From the NCBI GenBank assembly GCA_012295225.1, contig WMKK01000011.1, forward strand, positions 96,860-160,859: 64,000 nt of DNA, in the 5' to 3' direction. Below the pieces are notes generated by a model, which was given only the letters and a program-made list of their open reading frames with translations, did no database searches and was not told the DNA's origin. This stretch comes from Ostreococcus mediterraneus. Lineage: Eukaryota > Chlorophyta > Mamiellophyceae > Mamiellales > Bathycoccaceae. Made by a program: the position numbers and the translations under genes. Positions within the stretch are counted from its first letter, which is position 1. Each line of letters starts with the position of its first letter. This document shows, in pieces, positions 21,491-30,547 of this stretch.

Positions 21491-23098
21491 ATGTTTACCA
21501 CGCGCGCGCGCACGCATTTCGGCGCGATCGGCGCCACGGCGACTGCGGCGCGCCGTCAAACTCGAGGGGTTGCGCCGATGGCGAAGCCCTCGTTCGCATT
21601 CGCGCCCGCGATGCGCGCGTCGACTGCGGCGTCGTTCGCGTTCGCGTGCTCGGCGCGACGCACCGCGGTGGTTGTTCGCGCGAACGACGACGGGTTTGAA
21701 CTGTCGCCGACGTCGTACGACGCGAGCGGCGCGACTGGGGACGTGTACCAAGGCCCGGCGAAGCTCTCGGGAGGGTTGCGCCGGCACACGATATTAGTCT
21801 ACGTCGCGGACGAGACTGGGATGATCAACCGCGTGGCTGGGGTGTTCGCTAGACGTGGGTATAACATCGAGTCCTTGGCGGTTGGGTTGAACATTGATAA
21901 GGCGATCTTTACGATTAGCGTGATTTGTTCAGACGGCGACGTGGAAAAGTTGATTAAGCAAGTGAACAAGTTAGCAAAGGTGAGAAAGGTTGAGAACGTC
22001 ACGAATAAAGAGTGCGTCGAGCGAGGGTTGATGTTGATTAAGGTGAAGTGTGAGCCCGAACAGCGATCGCAAGTGTTGGAGATTAACCGGATTTTCCGAG
22101 CGAGCGTGGTGGACGTGGCGGAGCACTCGTTGACGATGAGCGTCACCGGGGACCCGGGTAAGAATCGAGCGTTTCAGAGCGCGTTGATAAAATTTGGGAT
22201 CATTCAAGTTGCGAGGACGGGGAAGTTGGCGCTCAAGCGCGAACCGGTGTACAGTGAAGCGCGTTCGAGACGGGTGAAACTCATGGAGGCTATGCGGAAA
22301 GCCAAGGATGCCGTGAGCGGGTTGAACATCAAGGAGAAGAGCGCGAAATATGAGAGTATCTTAGCGTCTCGCATCGTCCGCGCGGTTGCTGGTATGGACC
22401 ACGATGACGATGGTGATTTGAACGTGGGTGACGTGTACTCTACGCTCGAGAATGACGACGTAGGGGTTTGGGACGTGCCGGTGTTGAGCTCTTCGTTTAG
22501 CGGTTTGGGCTCGGGTTCGGACAAGATTGACATTGACAAGATGGATCAAAACGCCAAGTACACCCCACACACGCTATCTATTGTCGTCGACAACCGTCCA
22601 GGGGTGCTTGATTCCATCACTGGCGTATTTGCACGACGTGGTTACAATATTCAATCTTTGGGCGTCGGTCCGGAGAAGACGTTTGATGTGTCGCGCATCT
22701 CCACCGTCGTCCCGGGTACGTACGAAGACATTGCGATGTTGCTCAAGCAAATTCTCAAGGTTCCGTATGTAATTTCCGCTGAGGACATCACGATGACACC
22801 GTTCACCGAGCGCGAGCTCATGCTCCTCAAGGTTGTGTGCTCTCGGTCGCAGCGCGCGGAAATCATCGACATGTGCAACATTTTCCGCGCCAAGGTTGCG
22901 GACGTGTCTGAAGACACGGTGACGATCGAGGTGAGTGGACGTCAGCGTAAAATTAGCGCCGTTCAAGCCTTACTCGAGCCGTACGGTATCTTGGAAGTTG
23001 CGCGAAGCGGTCGCGTGGCGTTGCCTAGAGACTCTGGCATCGATTCGGCGTTGCTTCTCGCCATTCGTTCAGAAAACGATCTCGAGCAATGGGAATAA
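21491..23098 (+). CDS. Acetolactate (acetohydroxyacid) synthase regulatory subunit, plant two-repeat form
   Basis: 535 residues from ATG 21491; no earlier in-frame ATG exists. An Arg/Ala-rich plastid leader of ~75 residues is followed by two copies of the IlvH module. Each starts with an ACT domain: HTILVYVADETGMINRVAGV then FARRGYNIESLAVG near residue 115, and HTLSIVVDNRPGVLDSITGV then FARRGYNIQSLGVG near residue 395. Each continues with the small-subunit C-terminal domain (RVVDVAEHS / KVADVSEDT). The duplicated arrangement is that of plant and algal plastid AHAS small subunits, which activate the catalytic subunit and confer feedback by branched-chain amino acids. Diverges from RPP30 with about 110 bp between start codons. 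Confidence 0.93.
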   Translation: MFTTRARTHFGAIGATATAARRQTRGVAPMAKPSFAFAPAMRASTAASFAFACSARRTAVVVRANDDGFELSPTSYDASGATGDVYQGPAKLSGGLRRHTILVYVADETGMINRVAGVFARRGYNIESLAVGLNIDKAIFTISVICSDGDVEKLIKQVNKLAKVRKVENVTNKECVERGLMLIKVKCEPEQRSQVLEINRIFRASVVDVAEHSLTMSVTGDPGKNRAFQSALIKFGIIQVARTGKLALKREPVYSEARSRRVKLMEAMRKAKDAVSGLNIKEKSAKYESILASRIVRAVAGMDHDDDGDLNVGDVYSTLENDDVGVWDVPVLSSSFSGLGSGSDKIDIDKMDQNAKYTPHTLSIVVDNRPGVLDSITGVFARRGYNIQSLGVGPEKTFDVSRISTVVPGTYEDIAMLLKQILKVPYVISAEDITMTPFTERELMLLKVVCSRSQRAEIIDMCNIFRAKVADVSEDTVTIEVSGRQRKISAVQALLEPYGILEVARSGRVALPRDSGIDSALLLAIRSENDLEQWE

Positions 23099-23203
23099 AT
23101 GACATAGGCAGTCAACGGAACAATTTAAACTATATGATAGCTGGATTTAATGCACATCAACAACAACACAAACAATGACTACTGAACTAACGATGAATCA
23201 GAA

Positions 23204-24136
23204 TCATTTGGGGAAGAGAACATCGAACGACCCGCCAAGAACGGCGTCGTATGCGGCGTCAGTCGCCAACGCACGCGCGCTCGCGCGCTGCGACGGAATG
23301 ATCCCGAACGCGCGCTCGTATCCGCCGTCTTGCATAGTGACGAACGGGTAGTCCGAGCCCCATAATAATCGATTCGCGCCAAAAGCGTCGAGCAACGCCT
23401 CGAGCTGCTCGCGCGTCGACGTTTCGCTCGTCTGCACGCGAAAATGCGCCGAACACTTCACCATGACATTCTCGAACGCGCTCAACGCTAATAAATCACC
23501 AAAACTCTCATCTTCAACGCCCTTGCAAAATCCAAAGTGATCGATTAACACTTTTGTTTTCGGATACGCCTCGAGCAAATTCCGAATAGCTTCGACGCTC
23601 GTCCTCGGGTCGCCGTCACGCCTCGCGCGCAATCCATTAAAACACATAAAACCAACCACACAACCTAATTCACCACATAACGAATACATCTCCCGTCCAA
23701 TTTCATCATCCATCGCGTGCCCACGAGGCCAGAGCGCGGGATTAAACCGCGCCGCTCGAAAGCCATCACGCTCGAGCAGCACGCGCAACGCCTCAACGCC
23801 CGCCGAACCCGCGCTCGGATTCGCCAGCGCGCACCCGACGAACCGCGTCGGATGCGAACGAATTGCCTCTCGCACGTACGCGTGATCGAACGCCATGTTT
23901 ATCGGCTGCACAAGCAGCGTTCGCGCGACGCCAACATCATCCATCACTCGCAAAATCGATTCAACATCGCCGACGCACGGCGGGATGTGTTCGGGCGCGT
24001 ACGCGTACGACGTCATCGACGGCCAGACGTGCGCGTGGGCGTCATTTCGCATCGCGCGCGTGCGCGATGGGCGCCGCGGTGGCGTTAGGACCGGCGCTGC
24101 AGCGGCGCGAATCATTGTGACGCGATTGCGCACCAT
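23204..24136 (-). CDS. Amidohydrolase-2 family TIM-barrel hydrolase
   Basis: 310 residues from ATG 24136 (ATG 24115 is also possible; an ATG at 24310 would run into the divergent neighbour). After a short basic leader the domain opens with DAHAHVWP, the metal-binding H-x-H strand of amidohydrolase-2 enzymes. It continues with LLVQPINMAFDH, FNPALWPRG, TKVLIDHFGFCKG (the next metal His) and ends with LLWGSDYPF, where the Asp is the conserved catalytic/metal ligand. The family includes 2-pyrone-4,6-dicarboxylate lactonase and uracil-5-carboxylate-type decarboxylases. The substrate cannot be told from sequence. The basic N-terminus may target it to an organelle. Confidence 0.82.
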   Translation of the reverse strand: MVRNRVTMIRAAAAPVLTPPRRPSRTRAMRNDAHAHVWPSMTSYAYAPEHIPPCVGDVESILRVMDDVGVARTLLVQPINMAFDHAYVREAIRSHPTRFVGCALANPSAGSAGVEALRVLLERDGFRAARFNPALWPRGHAMDDEIGREMYSLCGELGCVVGFMCFNGLRARRDGDPRTSVEAIRNLLEAYPKTKVLIDHFGFCKGVEDESFGDLLALSAFENVMVKCSAHFRVQTSETSTREQLEALLDAFGANRLLWGSDYPFVTMQDGGYERAFGIIPSQRASARALATDAAYDAVLGGSFDVLFPK

Positions 24137-24161
24137 CTTCACAGTTCGACGCTCGCACCGA

Positions 24162-24213
24162 CGCGGTGGCGAACGCGGCGGCGAACGCGGTGGCGAACGC
24201 GGTGGCGAACGCG
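24162..24213. repeat. 12-bp tandem repeat in a divergent promoter
   Basis: About four copies of a GTGGCGAACGCG-like unit directly before the DZIP1-like ATG. The array reads as Ala-Asn-Ala-Val on the plus strand and Arg-Ser-Pro-Pro on the minus strand, but there is no in-frame ATG before it on the plus strand, so it is probably 5' UTR or promoter. Confidence 0.75.
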
Positions 24214-24216
24214 CAC

Positions 24217-26076
24217 ATGATGTCCGGCGCTCGCATCGGCGGCGCGAGGGGCGACTCGCGACGGTTATCGTTTCCATTGACGTCGTCATCGTCGCCGAAT
24301 GCGACGACATTTTCGCCCGAGCGCACGCGCACGAACGCGCTGTTCGCGCGCGATGACGCGGACGACGATGAAGACGACGCCGATGATGATGATGATGTGT
24401 TCTTAGATACCATCGGTGCGAGCCCGACGACGACGAAGGGCGGCGGCGGGTTGGATGACTTTGAATTCGAGCGCGCGAAGAACCGCGTCGTCGATTGGAT
24501 CGCCCTTCAAGCTGTCGATTCCCGTCGCATCAAGGCGACGACGGATATCGACGCGTTGGAAAGCGTGCTTGAACACGTCGTGCGGTGCGATATCGATGCG
24601 ATTAGCAATCACGATATGTGTGAGCCCAAACGCGGGCGCGAGCTCGCCAAGGTGTTACAGTTGTTGGTTGAATATTTATTGCACGTGCAAGAAGCGCTGA
24701 GCGAGGGTAAGAGTCGGGCGGAAAAAGAGGCGCAAGGGTGGAAAGATCGCGCACGGCGAGAGCGCGATGATCAGCGCAAGTACCAGCGAGAGTTGCGATT
24801 GATGAGTGAGACGCACGAGGAGGAGCTCATCGCCGTGGCGGCGGAGTACGCGAAGAAGCGCAACGCTCCAGATAGCGCAGAGTTGGAGGATGCGAGGCGA
24901 CGCGGGGAGGCACAAGCGGCGGAGCGCGCGTCGAGAGATTTGGAGAAGAGGTTGCGCGAGCAGCGGGAGTTGTTTGATGGAGCGATTGATCGCATGCGAG
25001 CGGCGCACGCCGAGGCGCAAGCCGAGGCGGCGCGAGAGTTGGCGGCGCGCAAGGCAGAGTTGGCGGCGGCGCGCGCCGAGTACGTGTCGCAATCAGTAGA
25101 GGTGACGAAAGAAGCCAATCGCATGGTTGCAGATGCTCAAAATGTCGTGCGAGACGCGCGTGAAAAGGCTGAGCTTGAAAAATCAAACGTGTCCCGCGTC
25201 AAGGCGGAGTTATCCGCGGCGCACGACGAGGCGCAGCGGAGCAAGCGTGCGTTGATTGAAAGCAAATCGCAAGTTAACAAGTTGAACGAAGACATCAAGC
25301 GTGAGCGCGACGCTGCGGCTGAACTACGCAGCGCGCTCGAGCGCCGCGACGAAGAACGTCGGGCTTTGCACGAAACGCTGCAAGCCATGAGCGCCAAGAC
25401 GTCGAATCAAAAGACGCAAGAAACGCAAGAGATCGTGAGCTTGCGCGAGCTCACGAAGAGCAACTACGCCGAGGTTGAGCGATTGAAGCGCGAAAATGAA
25501 GTGTTGCGCCGCGATAAAGACGCCGCCTCCAAGTGGGTGGCTGAGGAAAAGCAAAAGAGCTGGGTGTCGGCGAATGAGCAAATCTTGCAAGAGGAAATCA
25601 CGCGCAAAGACGCTGAGCTCAAGCTCAAGCACGCACAAATTTCGCAATTACAGGCGCAGCTCGTGGCATCGAAGACGGGACGTAAGGTGACATTTGAACG
25701 CGAAGAAAACGTCGTCAAGGATGAACCCAAGGCGGCGCTAATCCCAGCGCAGGTTGAAGTGCAAGATGAAAACGTCGTCGCCGTGGACGCCGTCGCGGAG
25801 GACGCAAAGGAAAAGCAGCACAAGACGCTCGAGCCGCCGCCCCGAGAAGTGTTCGGCGTGCGAGACGTCAGCAGCGCTCTCGCGGCGGTCATGGATGATT
25901 TAGACGTCGACGTCGACGCGCAAGGCTTGGACGACGAAGCGTTTGAGAGGGCGATGAAGAAGTTTCAAGCCATGTGCTTACGCGACGTGCCGAAAGAGTT
26001 ACGCGCGCGATACGACTCCGCTATGAGTTCTACGCAGCGCGAAATCGATGGCGTCGTCATAGGCGGAAAGCACTAG
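24217..26076 (+). CDS. DZIP1-like coiled-coil protein (Dzip-like N-terminal domain)
   Basis: 619 residues from ATG 24217. Residues ~75-165 match the DZIP1/DZIP1L N-terminal domain in order: FEFERAKNRVVDWIALQAVD, I-x(4)-D-x-x-A-L-x-x-V-L, V-x-x-C-D-x-D, then LLVEYLLHVQEAL. The C2H2 zinc finger that follows this domain in animal DZIP1 is absent. A ~400-residue Glu/Lys/Arg/Ala coiled coil takes up most of the remainder, then a linker with a PPPREVFGVRDVSSALAAVM segment and an acidic helical C-terminus. In animals DZIP1 works at centriole appendages and the ciliary transition zone. Its presence here is notable because the genome style suggests a non-flagellate alga. Domain match is good; function is uncertain. 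Confidence 0.7.
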   Translation: MMSGARIGGARGDSRRLSFPLTSSSSPNATTFSPERTRTNALFARDDADDDEDDADDDDDVFLDTIGASPTTTKGGGGLDDFEFERAKNRVVDWIALQAVDSRRIKATTDIDALESVLEHVVRCDIDAISNHDMCEPKRGRELAKVLQLLVEYLLHVQEALSEGKSRAEKEAQGWKDRARRERDDQRKYQRELRLMSETHEEELIAVAAEYAKKRNAPDSAELEDARRRGEAQAAERASRDLEKRLREQRELFDGAIDRMRAAHAEAQAEAARELAARKAELAAARAEYVSQSVEVTKEANRMVADAQNVVRDAREKAELEKSNVSRVKAELSAAHDEAQRSKRALIESKSQVNKLNEDIKRERDAAAELRSALERRDEERRALHETLQAMSAKTSNQKTQETQEIVSLRELTKSNYAEVERLKRENEVLRRDKDAASKWVAEEKQKSWVSANEQILQEEITRKDAELKLKHAQISQLQAQLVASKTGRKVTFEREENVVKDEPKAALIPAQVEVQDENVVAVDAVAEDAKEKQHKTLEPPPREVFGVRDVSSALAAVMDDLDVDVDAQGLDDEAFERAMKKFQAMCLRDVPKELRARYDSAMSSTQREIDGVVIGGKH

Positions 26077-26121
26077 AAGTATCAAAATGTAATCAAGAAA
26101 TGCACGTTAAATATTACCAAC

Positions 26122-27891
26122 CTAAAGCTCGCAAAATTCACCAGTCTCCTCGGCGATGGATTGCTCCGTGCGGCGCACGATTTCAACCAAATCTTCCCCA
26201 TCAACGTCGCCGTAACGCAATCGGTGCACCTCAACCATGAGTTCCGTAGCTTCGAGCACCTCTGGGGAGGTTTTGCCAAACGCGCGACGGGCGTTGTTCG
26301 CCAACATGGTGCTTTGCTTGCATGCGTGGAACCCTCCCGGATCGACGACGTTCAAGTCCTTCAACATGCGCTTGAGTAACAAGTGTTTTTCTTCGCCTGC
26401 ACCCATGAGGGACAAGCCCAACGACACGGTTTCGTACATGGAAAAGCACGACATGCGCACCATCGCCGCTTGCGACTCGGTCAACTGCAAGGCGTTCAAG
26501 CGATTCTCAAACCAATCGCGAAGTTCGATGAGCGGGTTAATGTTTGGCACCTTTTCGCCCTTGGTCGCCTTCATCACCGCAATTTCCTCTTGGAAAGTCT
26601 TGAATACCGGTTTGAGCTTGCGTCGCAAGCTTCCGATGAGACGCGTAATCGGACCGGCGCCTTCATCCTTGCCCTCCGCCTCGAGCGCAGCCTTGGTCTC
26701 GGCGTCGACATCGCCCGTGGATTCAAACGCACACCGTGCGCAATTGCACGTGTAGCCACGCTTTGACGCATACGCTTCGCGCTCTTTTTTCGGGATCAAA
26801 GTATCGTAATACTTGATGGTGATTTCCGCGCCCGCCGCCAAATCGCGCGACGCAAAAATCAACATCACTTGACCGACATTCAAGCGGTGCGCGTTTGGCG
26901 CGCACGAATGGTTGATAAAACTCGGCACTGCCCACACGCCGACGGTCTTGCGACCGGTGATGGCGCAGTGAGAGACAATCTTGGGTAAAATCGCGAGTTC
27001 ATCTTGAGCATCGGGCGCGACGGCGGTTTCCACTCTGGAGGCGCCTACGTGCTTGCGGAACAGGTTCATCGATGGCGGTTCCTTAGCTTCGTCCTCGGCG
27101 CATGTCGGGAGACACTTTAAAATATCCCAATCGCCCGCGTTTTGTTGCAACGCGGCGAACAAGCCGCGCACGAGATTCTGCTCCACGCCCTTGTTGAACC
27201 CAGCCGCGGTGAGCGGCGACTGCACCACGAGCAAATCGCCCGCCTTGACGGATCGCGTCGTCGTCACCCCGCGCCTACCGTCGCTGAGCCGTGACACCTG
27301 CACAGGCCCAATGTAATCAGCGCATCGTCGAAAACTCGCGCCCATGCGGTTCAAGTACAACGCGCCCATATCAAAGTTGCCCGTAAACGCCTGCTCTTTG
27401 AGCATTTCGCACTCGAGCTTGACTTTTTCGAGCGTCGCCTTCACCGGAGCATCCTCCTTGGCATCCCCACACAACTCGATCGCCGCCTGCGCTGTGGCGC
27501 TCGCATCAACATATCGCGCCAATCCATTCAACGCCATCGCTGTCTTGTACATGGCCTTCAACTTGGTCTGCTTGCTCGTCGCGAGCTCGCCCGCGGCGGC
27601 CATCGCGAGCTCGCCGCACTCCAACGCCTTGGCAAACATCCGGCATCGCAGGTAACACTCCGCTTTGTTCACCATCGCACTCGCATCGTTCGCATTCAAC
27701 GCCAACGCCGCATCGTACTCCTTAATCGCCCCGAGCATATCCCCGGCGGCAAACTTGACGTTGCCCTTCGCCCGCGCGGCTTCGGCGTCGTTGATTTTCT
27801 TCTCCTTTTTCGACTGCGGAAGCGCCGCCGCGAGACCACCCAATCCGAGCGGTTCGCTATTCTCCTTACTCGTACTCATACTCATACTCAT
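26122..27891 (-). CDS. TPR-SET protein, putative lysine methyltransferase
   Basis: 589 residues from a cluster of ATG codons at 27891-27877. Residues ~35-165 form TPR repeats (AKGNVKFAAGDMLGAIKEYD, ALNANDASAMVNKAECYLR). A split SET domain follows: RRGVTTTRSVKAGDLL, a helical insert with Cys residues but no complete MYND zinc finger, then FINHSCAPNA (the SET NHSC core) and EITIKYYD. A CNCARC post-SET cysteine cluster closes the domain. The C-terminal ~180 residues are helical, as in SMYD proteins. It is therefore SMYD-like but with TPRs in front and no MYND. The substrate is unknown; localisation is probably cytosolic or nuclear. Confidence 0.85.
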   Translation of the reverse strand: MSMSMSTSKENSEPLGLGGLAAALPQSKKEKKINDAEAARAKGNVKFAAGDMLGAIKEYDAALALNANDASAMVNKAECYLRCRMFAKALECGELAMAAAGELATSKQTKLKAMYKTAMALNGLARYVDASATAQAAIELCGDAKEDAPVKATLEKVKLECEMLKEQAFTGNFDMGALYLNRMGASFRRCADYIGPVQVSRLSDGRRGVTTTRSVKAGDLLVVQSPLTAAGFNKGVEQNLVRGLFAALQQNAGDWDILKCLPTCAEDEAKEPPSMNLFRKHVGASRVETAVAPDAQDELAILPKIVSHCAITGRKTVGVWAVPSFINHSCAPNAHRLNVGQVMLIFASRDLAAGAEITIKYYDTLIPKKEREAYASKRGYTCNCARCAFESTGDVDAETKAALEAEGKDEGAGPITRLIGSLRRKLKPVFKTFQEEIAVMKATKGEKVPNINPLIELRDWFENRLNALQLTESQAAMVRMSCFSMYETVSLGLSLMGAGEEKHLLLKRMLKDLNVVDPGGFHACKQSTMLANNARRAFGKTSPEVLEATELMVEVHRLRYGDVDGEDLVEIVRRTEQSIAEETGEFCEL

Positions 27892-29525
27892 ATCGTATGC
27901 ATCAATCGATCGACACCTAGAAACGCGACGCAATCAGTCAGTCGCTCGACGCCGAGACCAGATATCACCGCGCCGAGAAAGATTGATTATCTCTCCACCG
28001 CACGCCCCGTGCGCCGTTCGATGCGTCGCGCGTGCGACGCAGACACCGCGACTTCATCACGACCACACCGCGCGCATCGCCCTGACGATTCATCAACGCC
28101 GTCGACGCCGACGCGCGCGTAACGCCGCGCGCCCATTCGCGTCTCGTTATCCACTCTTCGTGGCGTCATCATCGTCGTCATCATCCGCGCGTCCCAGTGA
28201 CGTGCCGCGTGACGCCGCATCGCATACGTCGCGACGACGTCGAACGTACCTCAACACCCCGCGTCTCTATCGCCGCGCGTCTCCGTCGTCGTCGCGCGTC
28301 GTCGACGTCGAGTCGCGCTGTGACGGCGAACGCGCGCGGCGACAGAGACGCTGAGATTTTTTCGCCGCCGTCGTCGTCTGGTCGTGTGGAGGGGGTGACG
28401 GGTGATCGTACTGTAAGTGGTGAAACCCTACGTAGGCCTCGCTTCTTTTTTCGTTTTTAATCTGACGTGACTATTTCGCGCTGTGTATCTTGGTACACCC
28501 CATCTGTCGCGCGTGGGCACGACGTTCTGATTGTACCCGTAACATTCCCCACCATACGCCGAACGCGCTGGCGGTGGTGATTTTCACCTTGTCTGGCACC
28601 CTAATGGTTATCAGCATAGAAAGTATCTTGAACGGTGTGTGTCTTGAAGACATCTTTTGGTTGTTGTGCAACTGATCGGCGACCGGCGAAGAATTGAGCT
28701 CAAAAACGGGTTCGAGACTGATGGGGAGTCTCGGGGATAAGTGTTTTTGCGTACCAACGTTGGTATTAGATAACCTTTGTAAGTATTAAAGTTAACTTTT
28801 ATTCCGTCACTTTGTGAGCCGGATGTTTCCGCGCACGCCCGAGGACGTGTACTTCGGGCGCGCATGATCGATAGAGCTCCCGGAGACGCGATCTATACTA
28901 AAGCACATTTAGCGCTATCAGTTAGATCACCAGACTCTGGTGACCAGAGTGACTCCAACACCATACTGAGGGTGTTGGCAGCCTACGATCAGATGTCCAA
29001 ACATACTGATCTCCCATAGGCTTCATCCTACATATACTACTATCGATAGTATATAAACATACACCACATACTATAGGGTCAATACCCCATAGTGAAAGGG
29101 ACGCCATTGATCACTGGCGAGGGTTTAGGGTGTAGCGCTCGGTCGGTCGGCGCGCACACCTCGACACACCGTCGACTCGACCGTCGCTCCTTCGCGCGCC
29201 GCGCGACGACGGCCGATCGACGTCGTCGCCGCGTGCTCGTCGCGGTACGTTTTATCCGTCGTCGTCGCGTCGCCAGGTCGCATCGACCGTCGACGGTCGA
29301 TGTGTGTTTCGATGGATGATGTCATCGTCGATGATGATGGTGCTTTTGTGTGCGCCGCGCGTGGTCTGCGTTTGAGTCGTGCGCGCCGCAGAGCGCGTCG
29401 TGGGCATCGAGTGACGTCGCACAGCGCGTCGGTGTTGACGTCGGTGGTCCTTCGCGCGCGTGGTGTGCGTGGTGTGCGTGCGTTGCGCGTGCGTTGAGCG
29501 ACGGGAATAGACGCGCGCGAACAAG
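27892..29525. other. Gene-poor 1.6 kb between the SET gene and the protease gene
   Basis: The longest stretch without a supported gene. The outer parts (27.9-28.4 and 29.1-29.5 kb) are GC-rich, with short frames on all strands that look like composition artefacts. The centre is AT-richer and full of palindromes (separate entry). A telo-box (AAACCCTA) lies at 28423-28430 and a reversed telomere-like motif (AGGGTTTAGGG) at 29120-29130. No tRNA or recognisable snRNA was found. Confidence 0.6.
28431..29119. repeat. AT-richer palindrome-dense block, possible non-coding or LTR-type fossil
   Basis: Base composition departs sharply from both flanks. Within 340 bp there are five inverted repeats: a perfect 14-mer at 28752-28765, an 8-bp stem at 28934-28950, an 8-bp stem (CCAACACC/GGTGTTGG) at 28955-28978, a perfect 14-mer at 29038-29051 and a near-perfect hairpin at 29071-29092. 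A TATATAAA-like box is at 29050-29057. The abutting CCAACA and TGTTGG recall copia-type LTR ends, and a LTR relic is one reading. I see no protein-coding remains, so a structured RNA or a small non-autonomous element is equally possible. Confidence 0.35.
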
Positions 29526-30506
29526 ATGGTGACGATGACGGGCGTCGCGCGCGCGGCGCTTCGAGGTGATGCATCGGCGGCGGCGGTGGCGCCGCCGCCG
29601 CCGTTGTCGCGGTCGATGGTGCGCATCGCGCCGTATGTGACGTCCGCGCTCGCGCGCGCGACGAGCGCGCGGTCGGGGTCGGGGGTTGTCATTCGCTATC
29701 CCGACGACGTCGGGACGTCGAGCGCGGGACGGTGTTTAGTGTTGACCGCGGCGCACGTGGCGAGCATGGCGGGCGCGAGGAATGCGCTTCTCGTGACGAC
29801 GTGCGGTGGTGGGAGGCGCGAGCGGCGCGGACGCGTGGTTGGCGTGTCTCGCGCGTGCGATTTGGCGCTCGTGGCGTTGGACGGGGACGACGACGCGGAC
29901 GCGGACGACGAGGCGTTCGTGCCGCTCGAGGTGGCGCGTTCGGTGTGCGATTCAATGACGGGGCGGAACGGCATAGAGTCGTGGTGCGAACGCGCGGTGG
30001 TGGCGTACGGGGAGCCGCAGGCGTATGCGGCGTTCGTCGGGAGCTTGACGGCGGCGGCTCGCGGCTTTGGCTCCGTCATCCAAAACGCAAACGACTATAC
30101 GAGCGGCGACTATTATGACGACGAGTATAACGGCGATGTCGTCGACGATGACGCCGACAAAGAATGCCGCGGGCGAGGCGTGATACTAGGCACATACGGC
30201 ACGTCACACATTTTACACGATGCGCGCGTATTGGCGGGAATGTCGGGCGGCGCGCTCGTGGACGCTCGAGCGCGCCGAGTGCTCGGCGTTCATTCCTTTG
30301 GCGACGCGTTTTATGGAGGCTCGAGAGACGTCGCCGTGGTTGCCGAGCGCGCATTCGATACGATTGAGATCGATTACGACGGCGTTGCGCCCGAAGAATA
30401 CGCCACGGCGCGGGTTAATGCGATGATTATGTCGAGCAGCGACGCGGCGTTGGCGGCGCTCGTCCCAGAGCTCGACGCCAAAACCCGCGCGGCGTGGATT
30501 CTCTAA
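29526..30506 (+). CDS. Trypsin-fold (S1-like) serine protease
   Basis: 326 residues. The chymotrypsin-fold triad is readable: His in CLVLTAAHVA near residue 79, Asp in CDLALVAL near residue 118, Ser in LAGMSGGALVD near residue 240, followed by VLGVHSFG. Two acidic insertions interrupt the fold (a poly-Asp loop near 125 and a Tyr/Asp-rich loop near 195-215). The N-terminus lacks a classic signal peptide; it is short, Ala/Pro-rich and could be a weak leader or cytosolic. This resembles intracellular glutamyl endopeptidase/HtrA-like proteases, but no PDZ domain follows. It resembles the peroxisomal TYSND1/DEG15 group only loosely. Confidence 0.75.
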   Translation: MVTMTGVARAALRGDASAAAVAPPPPLSRSMVRIAPYVTSALARATSARSGSGVVIRYPDDVGTSSAGRCLVLTAAHVASMAGARNALLVTTCGGGRRERRGRVVGVSRACDLALVALDGDDDADADDEAFVPLEVARSVCDSMTGRNGIESWCERAVVAYGEPQAYAAFVGSLTAAARGFGSVIQNANDYTSGDYYDDEYNGDVVDDDADKECRGRGVILGTYGTSHILHDARVLAGMSGGALVDARARRVLGVHSFGDAFYGGSRDVAVVAERAFDTIEIDYDGVAPEEYATARVNAMIMSSSDAALAALVPELDAKTRAAWIL

Positions 30507-30547
30507 TACTGTAAATGTGTATATTGTACAAAACTCGTAATTATCCT

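Noticed and set aside
28680-28735. GGTTCGAGA motif resembling a tRNA T-loop
   Set aside because: The flanking bases do not pair as a T-stem and no acceptor or D-arm can be placed around it.
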